This document shows positions 23,641 to 35,132 of a stretch of 64,000 nucleotides of DNA, piece by piece. Where the stretch lies: NCBI GenBank assembly GCA_021234155.1, contig JAJEKV010000026.1, forward strand, positions 17,102,283 to 17,166,282, read 5' to 3'. The notes beneath the pieces were generated by a model that saw nothing but the letters and a program-made list of their open reading frames with translations, did no database searches and was not told the origin of the DNA. A program made the translations under genes and the position numbers. Position 1 is the first letter of the stretch, and every line of letters begins with the position of its first letter. Source of the stretch: Isoetes taiwanensis. Taxonomy: Eukaryota; Streptophyta; Lycopodiopsida; Isoetales; Isoetaceae.

Positions 23641-24820
23641 AAATCTAATGCATTGTCGTCATGGACACATGTCTAATTTCAAGACATCATGAGGAGACCC
23701 CATTGTTCATCACATCATGAGCTGCAAGATCAGGAAGAATATCAAAGCTGCCAAATCTAAAACCATCACCTTCGTTAAGATCTTGCCATGCAGCATAATA
23801 TCCACCTCATATATACCAATCATGAAACAACATATTATACACGTTAGCATCAAACTACCTTCTCCATCGTCTCCTCATACTGCATCGGACTTTACAATAA
23901 AACACAAACTAAAATCTTATGTGTATAACTATTGGATTCGATCTTATTTAAACTCGTAGCTCTTCTCAATTCTTAAAATGAGAGCATGCAATTATAAGCA
24001 AACACGGTTAAACTTGAATTGTCACCTGAAAAATTCTCAACAACTTTCACTGTTAGATATTCCTTTCTTCATCCAACTTAAAGCCTTATTCAGTGGCATG
24101 TATTGGAGCTAGAGGAATGTGTTTTTGCAAGCTGTAGAAGTGAAAATTTTGAAAGGCTAAGAGCTTAAATTGAATAGAAATGGCAGGGAAGGAGTTCAAA
24201 ACAGTCTATGAGATGGATGGTACTTAGTTAACCATTCGTTCATAAAAGTGGCCACTTAATCCTAAATTATTGAGTGCCAAATATAAAATAACCTACAATA
24301 TGGAACATGTGTCATTGAGGTCAAATCCAAATGAGTGCCAAAAATAAAATGTCTATAGGCATAGAACAGATCTACCTTTGCCTTGTACATGTCCATTACT
24401 ACATTGCAGGAGACACTATTGTCATTCCTCGCCTCATTCCTAGACTGGGAATGCAAATAAGAATGTCTCCATGGTCTTTATGTCCAAGGTAGTGTGCCGC
24501 CCTTCCTAAAAAAAGTGGTGATAGTTTTGATGATGCCACATAGTTTAGCATGATCAATTTAATCCAATGTTTTTGTAGCTTGTTTGCAGGATGACAGACA
24601 ATAATTTGAGGATTCCTCTTCAAGAGCAAGAAAAATGTAAAAAGCTTGCCTAGTCAAAACCTATTGAATCAACCTGTTGTAGCAGATAGGTCGAGAATTG
24701 AGTCCATTCTATCAGGTTTTTCAATAGTCTTATTCAATTCATCTTTAAAAATTACTGTTCTTTACAATGCTACAATTACAAGTAAATGAAACATGATTAA
24801 ATTTAGATCCTGGAAACTAC
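23641..24820. other. intergenic, nothing recognised
   Basis: Short frames only; a segment at about 24280-24350 repeats GAGTGCCAAA-ATAAAAT. Confidence 0.4.
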
Positions 24821-24824
24821 GCAA

Positions 24825-25417
24825 TCATTGTTCAAAGCCTTCAGTACCTGGACAACAACTTTCTCGATTATTATCTTCCTTCTTTTCATCGTAGCATAAA
24901 TTTAGAACCTTGTCCAATGGCACTCTTTGCAAGCATTTTGAATGCTTTCTCAGCAACCTGACATTTATCCAAATGGTTATGTATCCACTCCAAATGAAAA
25001 GCCTCATTTGACAATTCATCCTCTCCCATAACCCAAATACTCTAAATCCCCCCCCAGTACATCCACACTCCTTTGCAACGCTTCCAGCACGATAACATCA
25101 TTCAATGTTCCAAATGTCAGGAAAACAATGGGCTTAACATTGTCTTTCATTAGTTTATCAGCAACATCCTTAGGCCCATACAAAACCAAACTAACAATAA
25201 TATCCATCATCATATCGACAGGCTTATCAGGTATAGAGTGTGTTTTCATGATAGAGTGTGTTTTCATGTTTCTTGTTGTCGTTTTGTTTTCATGGTTTTT
25301 CTTGGGCCATTTGATGTGTCGGGGGTTATTAATGCTCAAGAAAAAGCAAGAGGAGGCCAAAGACCTATTTGTAAAGGCATTGTCAGTAAAATACGCTGCT
25401 GATGTTAAACAATCCAA
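24825..25417 (-). CDS. unassigned possible coding fragment
   Basis: A minus-strand frame within 25016-25417 has a protein-like C-terminal half (MMMDIIVSLVLYGPKDVADK, then DNVKPIVFLTFGTLNDVIVL, then ALQRSVDVLGG). A shifted frame continues as DELSNEAFHLEWIHNHLDKC and QVAEKAFKMLAKSAIGQGSK. A single frameshift near 25020 would join them. The helical, Leu-rich character suggests an alpha-repeat or helical protein, but I recognise no family. Its neighbours are decayed too, so it is probably a pseudogene fragment. Confidence 0.3.
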
Positions 25418-25419
25418 TG

Positions 25420-26390
25420 GAAGAAGATAAGATATCCTTAAATGCTTGCTGCTGATTTATTCCATTTACTGCTGTGAGTTTTTCAGATGTACTAGAATTC
25501 TTAACAATATGCACATCCAGAGCTTGAAATTGTGAATACAAAATATTATTGACAAGTACTACATAACGATGGAGGAGTAAATTACATGGCATCGTGCCTT
25601 AACTTTAAAGGGAGCTGTACATTCCACTCAGCCATAAGATAAAAACCACCACGATTGAGTTTTACATTTCTGTATGAGATATGCAAATTTTCTCCATTCC
25701 ACAAGATGTACATTTTTGCAAATTGAGGCATAAATATCTGTCTCATAATTTTAAAACATATTATCTCTAAACTAGTGGTATCAAATCCATGAAGAAGAAA
25801 ATGATCACCTTCAACCAAAGCATGTGGACAAGATTCTATTCTACACATAACTGTGTCATTATTAATATTCATAAGCGACAACTATTTGCTTCTAAGACTT
25901 CCTTATAATGGATATTCAAGAGGACAGCATTGGCTGAAGAAAAAGCACCATGAAAACTTTCTTTAAATGAAAAGTTCTCCAAATCTTCTATCATTCTCAT
26001 TAGAATATCAGCAACATCAACTTGTTTTTCGACCAGACATCAGTAATACACATCTGCGCATCTCCTGATGATTTCCTCATTGGCTGGCTCTGGAAAGTAC
26101 TATTGTCTAGTCAATCATGCAAAGCTTCTCTTAACCATTCGGCTTCCTAAATTTAAGGCCACATTTGGACAAAGCAAATAAGTTAAGAGACAAGGCCAAG
26201 TAACAATGCAATACTTTTACAAAAAAAACGACGTGTGGGCACAAATATTCCAATCCCAAGACACATGCATAAGGGATGTTTTATATCTAAGTGTTGCATT
26301 CTTATAACATGAAGTACTTACATTCCAGGAATCTATACTCACAGGGAAAACTTTAATAGCTAATCGTCTCAAGCGACAAAGAAATGGACA
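25420..26390. other. intergenic, weak minus-strand ORFs
   Basis: Frames at 25383-25592 and 25582-25881 have no motifs. No repeat structure seen. Confidence 0.35.
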
Positions 26391-26397
26391 ATTGTAT

Positions 26398-26512
26398 AGG
26401 GGAACTGCAGTTGGGATGGCATTCCGGCACTTAGGGAGGGGCCCCGCGACCGGCGGTAGCCGGGAGCGGGTCTCCCGTGTGCCGGAATGCCAGACCAACT
26501 GCAGTTCCCCTA
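26398..26512. repeat. 115-nt long hairpin with 33-bp arms
   Basis: Arms 26398-26430 and 26480-26512 pair at 31 of 33 positions. Each arm contains GGGGAACTGCAGTTGG and GGCATTCCGGCAC. The GC-rich loop (GGGGCCCCGCGACCGGCGG context) can fold further. It lies immediately next to a second foldback. A miniature transposon or a hairpin small-RNA precursor are both possible. Confidence 0.75.
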
Positions 26513-26849
26513 CAATATAGAAGTTGGGGATTGATTTTGCTACAAGAACTCTGCTACAAGAAAAATTGAAGAAGTCGAACTTTGCAGCACTGCCGGAGTT
26601 GCATTTACCTGTACTTTGAAGCACTGCCCGATTTGCATTTGCCACGGATCTGCCCGGTTTTGCTTGCGGCGGTCGAAACCCTAACACAAGCCAGCCGGTC
26701 AGAACCCTAAAATGAAACACTGAAGAAAACCGGCAGAGCAGGTAACGCGGAATCAGGGGACCCGAATGGCATTCCACGATATTGGCGTCGCCACGTGTTG
26801 TCGCCAAAATGCACCGTTGAGCAAAATTAAGACCCAACTTCTATATTGT
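26512..26849. mobile_element. MITE-like element with 17-bp perfect terminal inverted repeats
   Basis: ACAATATAGAAGTTGGG (26512-26528) is the exact reverse complement of 26833-26849, and similarity extends about 11 bp inward (GATTGATTTTG / TCTTAATTTTG). The 338-bp body is GC-richer than its surroundings and contains ATGGCATTCC, shared with the adjacent hairpin, so the two are probably relatives. I could not settle a target-site duplication. Confidence 0.7.
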
Positions 26850-26864
26850 TAACTTCCCTCATTC

Positions 26865-27115
26865 CAATATTTTGCAGTGACCTACATATTTGATAACAAT
26901 ATGTACATAGTGACATCATCTGGCTCTATTTGCAACAAACACTCTGCAATGTGTCTTCCTCATCGAACGTCTAAGTGGATTTGCATGATGCAAGCAAGGT
27001 TGCCAACAATGTAAAATCACATTGAATTGGCATGTTAGTGATAATATCCTCTGCTTCATCAAGCCATCCTAACTGGCCAAGCAGATCATCACAGGCACAT
27101 TTAAAAGGATATCTT
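26865..27115 (-). pseudogene. PPR C-terminal (E-motif) fragment
   Basis: The minus strand from about 27085 reads LLGQLGWLDEAEDIITNMPI, then QCDFTLLATLLASCKS, then a stop and a frameshift. A further frame follows with the equivalent of the ECxLxxEPDDVTxYILLSN E motif. This is the usual end of PLS-type PPR proteins. It lies upstream, in minus-strand order, of the other PPR fragment at 23 kb, so the two are not the same gene in order. Confidence 0.7.
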
Positions 27116-27268
27116 ACCCACATTCTAAGCATGTTATGAGGAACAAAAACGAGGGCAGGTTAAAGAATCCCGAGTCCTCTCGATTATTAGTTCTATGTAC
27201 ATGTCACCCTGTGACTAAATATAGAATGCTCAAAATAGAATCATGATATGCTAAGTACAGAATATGAA

Positions 27269-27946
27269 TCAGCTATTGCGGCTGGCGATTGCATATGCAG
27301 CTTGACCTGGGCCACCCAAACTAAGCATCATTCCAGGCTGAAGGTCTGCAGTAGATTCAACACCATTCGGAGATCCTAAATCATTACTAGATCCCCCACC
27401 ACCGCTACGTGTAGATGGTTCATCCCTTGAGTGGTTTGCAGAAAAGGCAAAACCTTGAAATGCAGGCATTGCTAAAACCACATTTTCTGCGCTGTGAGGT
27501 GATGCGTATTGGCAATTCCATGTTGATGAAGTTGAAGCACTTGTAGATGTAGGTTGCCAAACCCATCTGCCTTCCCGGCCAGAAATCCCTGCAGGACATT
27601 CTGCCACTTCAAATTGGGGGCGCACAAAGGTGCTACTCATATGCAAAGGGACAGACTGTGTGCCATCTACCACGCGGGTAGGTGAACATTTTGGCATCCC
27701 ATTACTTTGAGATTCATAACCAGCATTTATTTGCTTGTCTGAGCTGCTAATGTTTCCAGCATCTATTCTTGAAATAGTAAGAGGTTCGCCATGAGCATAT
27801 GAGAAAGTATTCCCCATGTGAACATTAGGGAAGACTGGATAACCAACCATTGTGGTATTAGAAGTTGTTGAACCACCAGGAAGCAAGATAGGCATTGGCC
27901 TTGCCATGGTTGGTCCATTGGAACTTGTTTTGAACTTGCGTTCCAT
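27269..27946 (-). CDS. Ser/Gly-rich protein, probable last exon, family unknown
   Basis: The frame is open for 225 codons from ATG 27946 and ends LSLGGPGQAAYAIASRNS-stop. It is rich in Ser, Gly, Pro, Asn and Thr (STTSNTTMVG, RSGGGGSSNDLGSPNG), with few charged runs and no membrane segment or signal peptide. It looks like the disordered C-terminal tail of a plant transcription factor or RNA-binding protein. The ATG may be internal, with earlier exons further right (28.0-28.5 kb is the likely intron region). Being open and ending cleanly, it is one of the better coding candidates here. I assign no function. Confidence 0.5.
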   Translation of the reverse strand: MERKFKTSSNGPTMARPMPILLPGGSTTSNTTMVGYPVFPNVHMGNTFSYAHGEPLTISRIDAGNISSSDKQINAGYESQSNGMPKCSPTRVVDGTQSVPLHMSSTFVRPQFEVAECPAGISGREGRWVWQPTSTSASTSSTWNCQYASPHSAENVVLAMPAFQGFAFSANHSRDEPSTRSGGGGSSNDLGSPNGVESTADLQPGMMLSLGGPGQAAYAIASRNS

Positions 27947-28042
27947 ATTATAGATAGAACCTTGAAATAAAGAAAGTAAATGTAAGAAGGACTGAATATA
28001 AATTGTAGAAACGTTCTAAAAATGCAAACTTACAGGACTGAA

Positions 28043-28272
28043 TAAAATGCAGACCCAACATCACCGCACATCGCATAGCTGAGCTTTTCCTTCTTTTCCA
28101 TCGATTTCCATGCTCTAATATTACCCCAAAAAACTAACTGATCTGCAAACAAGCATTTACAAAGCCCTGGTATGAATAGTTGTAGATCGTCCTGCCAAGG
28201 ATCACCAGGCAAAGCATGAATGCAAAAGAAAAGCTTAAGTGTAAACAACCGCCGAACCTCTGCTTCAACACA
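28043..28272. repeat. 230-bp direct repeat, copy 1
   Basis: It matches 29607-29835 at roughly 90% identity (CAACATCACCGCACATCGCA, ACCCCAAAAAACTAACTGAT, CGTCCTGCCAAGGATCACCA). The similarity begins at TGCAGAC and ends at CTTCAACACATCCC or CTCAACACATCCC. The pair encloses 1.3 kb with no retroelement motif. Confidence 0.85.
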
Positions 28273-28748
28273 TCCCGCTTAACGTCATCTGCCTGCAGGC
28301 CCAACATCGCCGATGCCTTACTCCAAATGCTACATCTAGGGACATGGCATCAAATGCTCATTTGCGTATAAGGCACAAGACAAGAGAGAACATACCACCG
28401 AATGTAAATAAGGATGTGTGTTTTCGCTTCCTGCAGCCTGATGTATGTGTTGCATTGCATTCCACTATTTGCAGAAAGACAACAGGTTAGATCTGATTCT
28501 AAATATTTGTATGCATTAGGTTCATAGCATCATGTGAGAAGGTCAATTTCACGCAACTGCAGAATGTAGACTTGTTCGTTTACTAACATGTTAAGAGCTG
28601 AACTTCATTGCAAGTTGTTTTGGAACACCTATTTAAGGGAGTCAATAATTTTCTCACCATATCTAGATCATTCAAAACAAGCAACAGAATAAGCAAGAAG
28701 TCCCATGTTTGCACCACTAAGCTAAAATGCATAAACATGGAGGGTAAG

Positions 28749-29297
28749 CATTAGGGATTTTTTGAGATCATAAAAGGGCCTTCTAAGAACTACTGACTAA
28801 GCTATATGAACTACCAATCAGAAAACAGAACTGGTAATCCAGTCAGCAAAACAGTTATAACTAACTCACTGGATCACATTTTCTAGCATAAGTGTTGATA
28901 GAAAAGTCTAAATGAGCTCTTGTTTAGTGCAATAGATAGATCTCATTGAGATCTTTCCAACCTTGGGTGGTTTGCATATCTTTTAGCCCCGTAGGATAGT
29001 AAAAAATGGTAAAAACCATATTTTTTGTAGTTTTGACAATCATAAGTGGTTAAAATATGTGCAAAGCACCTAAGGTTGGAAAGATCTCAACGAGATCTAT
29101 CTATTGCACTAAACGAGAGCTCATTTGGACTTTTCTATCAATAGTTATGCTAGAAAATGTGATCCAGTGAGTTAGTTATAATTCTTTTGGCCGAATCGGA
29201 CCATCGACTCGATTTACGATTGGTAGTTCATTTATCTTCATTTGGCTTAGTTGGCATGTTTTGAAGGCCCTTTTGTAATCTCAAAAAAACCCTAATG
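28749..29297. mobile_element. 549-bp foldback element
   Basis: 34-bp terminal inverted repeats (28749-28782 and 29264-29297, 31 of 34 matching, outermost CATTAGGG). Inversion continues inward for much of the element: GGATCACATTTTCTAGCAT is repeated inverted, as are GAGCTC and the TAGATAGATCTC block. The two arms nearly meet at about 29000-29050. No coding capacity. No clear target-site duplication. Confidence 0.85.
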
Positions 29298-29606
29298 TTT
29301 GTTCTAAGTTGATGTCATGGAATATAAAAAATGGGAAGAAATAAGGTACCTTGTGAGCATCCTCCTAGATAAGGATCACCATCATATCCTTCCTTACACT
29401 TGCAAACATGACCAGACAAAAATTGTGGATCATCTCAGCAATCACTATTTGCTTTGCAACTACAACATGAACAATTGCCAGGAAGATACCACATAAGCTC
29501 CAATCTATATTGAGCTTCAACAGTCATAACAGAGTCAGAATTCGTCTATGTGGACAAGGAAGTAATCCAGCTGGTAAAAACGCTACAATTAGTCACAGAA
29601 AGAGCC

Positions 29607-29835
29607 TGCAGACTCAACATCACCGCACATCGCATAACTGAGCTTTTCCTTCTTTTCCATCGATTTTCATGTTCTAATATTACCCCAAAAAACTAACTGA
29701 TCTGCAAACAAGCATTTACAGAGCTCTGGTTACGAATAGCTTTAGATCGTCCTGCCAAGGATCACCAGGCAAAACATGAATGCAAAAGAAAACCTTAAAT
29801 GTAAACAACTACCGAACCTCTGCCTCAACACATCC
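29607..29835. repeat. 230-bp direct repeat, copy 2
   Basis: Partner of 28043-28272, same orientation. The foldback at 28749-29297 lies between the copies. Confidence 0.85.
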
Positions 29836-29954
29836 CAGAGCCAGAATGTCCTAGTTCTGGATCAGAAGCCCTCGCTTTCTAACACAACCCATCAAAAACT
29901 GCAAATGCAGAGCTGCAGCGGTGGGATGCATGTTCGTTTGCATGTTCTAAACGA

Positions 29955-30200
29955 GGGCGGGTGGGTCGATACACAGGCAACCATGGCACTGCCGGTTAGG
30001 CAGTTTCCACACCGGCCGCCCGGCAACACTGGCGACCGCCAATTTACAGCCAACAGTAAGTTTGGAGCAGTTTCTGGCATGTACTAGGTATATTCTAGCA
30101 TATACTTAGAATATGCTAGAAACCCATATAAACAAGGGTTTGCCCCCCTAGGGGCAACCCAAAGAACCCCTGTCTAGAAAGTTTTTCAAGGGAAAAACCT
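29955..30200. repeat. dispersed repeat, copy 1
   Basis: Shares CCGGTTAGGCAGTT, a GCATxTxCTAG-TATA box and the palindromic TTGCCCCCCTAGGGGCAACC with 37885-38080, same orientation. The GGGGCAACCC box also resembles the GGTGCAACCC box of the LTR family at 20.6-21.1 and 51.6-52.2 kb, so it may be a diverged LTR. Confidence 0.7.
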
Positions 30201-30668
30201 TTGTAGTAATGATGATACTAGACAAGCAAGAAGAAAATATAAGTAAGCAATGATAACTATTAAGGGCTTAATAATTGAAGAAGTCATGCACAGATGGGGC
30301 TCTGAGAAGTTGTGGAAGCGTGGAATGGAATGCTAAAGTCAAATAACGATTCCTGACCATCTCAAAAGCATAGAGTATTGCTTTCATCTTCAATAACCTG
30401 TAGCTGGAAATATCCACATAATCTCGCTTCTCGTAGCAATTGCCGCCATCTACTTGTCTCAATCCGTAGCTTACGGGACCTTTTTTTTTTTTCAAGAAAT
30501 GTTGGATGGTACGTGTCTTCACGAAAGTGATCCGATGGTCGAAATTTGATGCCACTGGACGACCAAGTTTCCATGCTAGGTTTAAGGTTTAGATTCGCTG
30601 CAATTTTAGGTGTGTGTGGTGTGGAGGTAGGTGCATGCATGCATTTCATCTATATGTTTTCAAGTAAA

Positions 30669-30772
30669 GCCCAACAATGTTGGGCATTGTTATTGCTACA
30701 CGTTGTTCTCATTGCGCCAAAACATTTACAGGCTTCCAACTTATGTTCAGCAATGCTGGGCATCGTTACTAG
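30669..30772 (+). mobile_element. Helitron-type 3' terminus with a duplicated hairpin
   Basis: A hairpin (30745-30761, CAGC-AAT-GCTG core extended by GGC) is followed by a 7-nt spacer and CTAG (30769-30772), then T. Seventy-six bp upstream lies a perfect hairpin GCCCAAC-AAT-GTTGGGC (30669-30685) followed by ATTGTTATTGCTA, a decayed version of the same end. The element body would extend leftwards. Confidence 0.6.
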
Positions 30773-30851
30773 TTTGTAATAAATGTAGTTGGAAGTTTGG
30801 CTAATATGTACATTTTCATATAATTGCATATACACCTAGCATATCATTTTA

Positions 30852-30875
30852 TTAATTATTATTATTATTATTATT
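30852..30875. repeat. (ATT)n microsatellite
   Basis: About seven ATT units. Confidence 0.85.
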
Positions 30876-30879
30876 TTTT

Positions 30880-33800
30880 TGAAGAAAAGGAAGTGCCACT
30901 TTTTAATTTTTGTAATAAAAGTACATGCAACAACACAGAAGGAGATTACTACAGGAGCTCCCACCTCAACTTCTTCATCTCCCCCTGGCGTGCTTATTCA
31001 GTCTCCTAATGAGACAAATAGAAAGTTTACATACCAGATTACTCCTGTAACATGTAACAACACATGATGAAGTAGGAAAAATAAACAAGTATGTGATCTT
31101 TGTCTTGAGAACCTGCTTTTGAAGTAACCTGTATGCAATCCTTAATGATGACAGAAGGCATGTTGTCCAAAACAACAGCCACTCAAGCATATTAGTACTT
31201 GAGTTTTACTTAAGCATCAGCACTTAAGTATTTAATACGTTCAAGCTTATTAGTACTTGAACATCAATTGGCCTTTCAGTACCTGAAAATGCTCTAGTTA
31301 GAACATTTTAAATCTCTAGCTGTGCATAATGTCACATTGTGGGGTTACACGACTGGCTGCCCCCCAACAGAGAAGTGGACCCTAGTAACAGAAATGCTGC
31401 ATTGTGGGGATTATCTCCTCATGTATTCTGATACATCATTCTCATGCACTACAAGAAGCCTCCAGATGAACTCGCCATCAACACAAAAATTCATTATACC
31501 TGTCTCTCAACCATACTTTACCAGATGAGTTGTCTCTTCCCGCTAGCAAGGAAACAGGAGTGCAAAAGGAAGGGAATAACCATCTGAAAACAAAACCTTG
31601 AAATAATAGAAAACTGCTAAATCTTTCAAGAACCTGAAACTGCTTCTCTCAGCAGGTTCTACAACTTTTGTTCCACCTTATAAGCGGCTGTGCTTTTTCG
31701 GTGTGCTCATCCACAAACAAAGAAGGAACAACAAGCTGTCCTGCAGCTTCTTAGGCCGGCTCAGTGCTAACTAACATGTATCTTCTGAGAAAGGGCCCAG
31801 ATGCCTATTCCATTTGTGAAGTACAAAGAAGCTAATACTGCTAAAAAACTGCAGAAACCTTACTTGTAATTCTCCAATATGCTTGTAGAAGATCATCATG
31901 CTTAGTGGTTTTATCTTGTGAGAACCAGGGAGTCCGCCTTGAAGCAGCCAAGAACCAAGAAATCAGCAGCCTCTGGTGAAGAAACAGATTTTTGTGTCCA
32001 AGAAAGCAGACCCTGGCTAGCACCAGATAGTAGAGATTCGATTATGGATCATGCAGCAGTGCCGGAATAGAGGAAAAAGAGGGGCGGCCCTCTCTCTTCT
32101 TGCCGCCCTAGCCGCACAGGTTGCCGCCTTCCATCTTCCCCATCTCGTGATCATTTTATTAATTATTCAATGGCTGTCTTAGGCACAATTTGCCTAATTT
32201 CTCAAAAAATCCATTTAATTGATTGGACTTTGACTTTGTGCATCACTTACTTGATCAAAAACTTGAATCAATGGACTACATGTTGGCTTTGACCCTGCTA
32301 AACTGCGTAAGTTGTGTTGTTAAACCTTGTCCTATGTGATCTAGCTTCATAAAAATTAAAGAAAAAAAATCTATACTCCCTTATTTTGAGCTAAGCCTAC
32401 ACTTGTTCTTATAGAAAACACTTTAGTACCCTATGAGGGATACGAAGATATGGTTATCTTAGCATCTAAGTTATCAAAATTATTTACTGTACTAAGGTTT
32501 TGCTATTTTGATAATGAGTCACCTTCAATACATGGACATGATAACGTATTCTTGTACATTAACTAAACTTTACGTGATAATGCACATGGCCATATCATCC
32601 TCCTTATTAAAAACAAATGCACCATGTTTTATTATTCAAATATAGGAAGTTTATAATAATCTTGACGTAAGTGAATTGTCATGGATTAGAGACTTCGTTT
32701 TTTTTTTGTCCCATGAAAACAAGGCATAGATACCACTCTAAGTATAAGAAATGATCTATATGCCAAACATGTTACAATGATTTGATTATAAACCCCATTT
32801 TTATTGTTGTTAGGCTTGTCCTTGGTATTTTCAAACAAATACGAGGGAGATGCTACTTTTAAGGGAATGCTAATGATCATTTCAAACGCATTTGAGGACC
32901 ATGCCTTGTTCTATGGCTTTTAAATAAGCACATGCTTTCATAAATTGCTGAGGAAGTAACTTTCATTTTCATTTTTCTGTCTGCATTCTTTCGAAGCTCT
33001 TCAAGCAAGGTCCATAACAATGTCAAATTGAAGTCCAACCTCATTAATCTATTCATGGACACCTCTATCTTGATGTATGGCACCTAGATTTATACATTTC
33101 AAGATGCGAAAGAAAGTAAAATTTTTAGGATGCCGTTGGTGTTCAGTAAGTTTAATACCTTATCTGACCATTTCAATGGCCTGTTACATTTCTTAAGGTG
33201 ATAGCATGGCAATTTGCTTAAAACTCACCAATACCTGTTCTAGCCACTCCAGCAGTCCAACTTGTATTATAACAGGAAGTTCATATTCAATACATCCACC
33301 CAATAGTCAATTGACTTTAACAAAACTACGTATAAAAAGATTCAAGGAAAAATATATCTACTATAGACATAATGATTACAAATTGAAACAAGATAATATT
33401 AAGATTAATATACCACGTCTTTCAGTAACGGAATCCATAAACACAGTGGTGTGGTCCCAGATGCAAAGACTGCACTGATCAAAATGTCATCTATTGCATG
33501 AGAGTTGTGCTTGAAATAACAAAATAATAGGGGCATTGATAGATGCAATCATGCACTCTGCAGACCCATCTTAGAGGTTATATAGGATGCCTACAAGCTA
33601 GCTCAAAGTTATCCTTCATGAATAGATGCCTACAAAGATAAGACGCAGTATATTGGTTTCCCATGTTAAACTATACAATGACTTTGTTCAGGCTGTATTA
33701 AGCACTTCATTCTGTTTCACATAAATTACACATAATATCCTCCAATAATTTGAACCAACCTGCAACAAACATTCTAAAGAAGTAACATTTTGCAAATGCG

Positions 33801-35130
33801 ATTCCTTCCCGTGATCTTCATGTATGCTCTGCTACATCATATAATCATATTAGATTCTGTGAACAATATATCTCATACATTACTGGATAACTATTCCAAT
33901 TACTGGATAACTATCCTACTGGAGACACCTACATGATGTTCTGCCCTAAGGTTATATATGTACCTTACTCTTCTCCTATAACAATAAGAATGTGAAATAA
34001 TCTATTACCCCTGTAGAAAGGTGAGGCCACCTAAAAGAGTATTTTCAGGCAAAGCACAATGTCTTGAGTTCCTGTCATACTTGCCACAATTACATGTCTT
34101 GAGTACCTATCATGTTTGCAACAGTTCTTCTATCTGGCAGCCTCAAGAATCTGTATAGTTTTGCATTGTAGATGATGTATTGGGATAGATTTCCCTTTTG
34201 AAGTTTCATGTGTTCATATAACAACTATATGTTAAAGAGAGAGATTTGTCCAGTAGCACTTTTAAAGATAACTCAGCTAGAATGGTAGAGGATATGCCAT
34301 TAATCGTGGATAAGCAATTGACAACCCAGTTTCGAGCTTTTGTAGACCACGGCCATCAACAATATCAATTATAAAAAATTCATGCGTAAACAGCAGCACC
34401 TTTGCTTTCAAGAAGCTGAACAATCATGCATTACAAGCCACGAAGGGTAATTTGCCAACTTTGAGGAATTTAGAGATGTATGCCATATAACAAGTTGATG
34501 TCATGTTTTATTTTTCAGGTCACCAACTCCAAGTAAGAGGCAAAGGAAACAATTCCATTGCAGTGCTGATAGGCCCCTTCGGCCTCTTTATCACAATGTT
34601 CCTGGACATCAGGAGGCAACACCACAGAGTAGAAATTCATATATTCAAGGTCCAAAATGATCTTGTTTCATTGCAAGATCTACATAATATTGCCATTAAA
34701 ATAGGCAATAGCAGGCGTGATCAGTCTCCTTTAAAATAAAGAATATTCTAAAGTCTGACATGCAATGAGTTCAATGAAATGCAATAAATCATACTATAGG
34801 CTGGATTTTTCTCTCTTGATTGCTAAAAGAACATCAGCTGCAATCCATGGAAAGCTGTATAAAATTGGCAAATGAACATACACTTTCACATGGCTATATT
34901 TTTGAAGCCAGTACTCATGGTATGTCACATGGTACCAGGCAGATGCTTTTGCCTTCCGTATTTTCAGCCTCGGAAGATGCTAGTCAAAGATGTTTTTTCT
35001 AATATGAAGGTTATGCATCCTTAACTCTTCTTTAAGATTCTCTTTATCTGGATTCTTGCCCTACGCAGTGATCTCCAAATTCTTTCCATATCCTCAAAGA
35101 TACTACGGAAATCACCTCGTAACAAGGCAT
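30880..35130. other. gene-poor region, nothing recognised
   Basis: Only short open frames on either strand, none with motifs. There is a purine/pyrimidine-rich patch at 32060-32150 (GGGGCGGCCC, CCGCCCTAGCCGC). A GTAAGAGGCAAAGG-type stretch at 34530 is not part of any continuous frame. Confidence 0.4.
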
Positions 35131-35132
35131 AG

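Noticed and set aside
26217..26837. 206-codon minus-strand ORF
   Set aside because: It runs through the hairpin and the MITE-like element and has no motif; its openness follows GC-rich repeat sequence.
23015..27115. a single PPR gene spanning both PPR fragments
   Set aside because: The C-terminal E-motif piece lies upstream of the N-terminal-side motifs in minus-strand order, so they cannot be one collinear gene.
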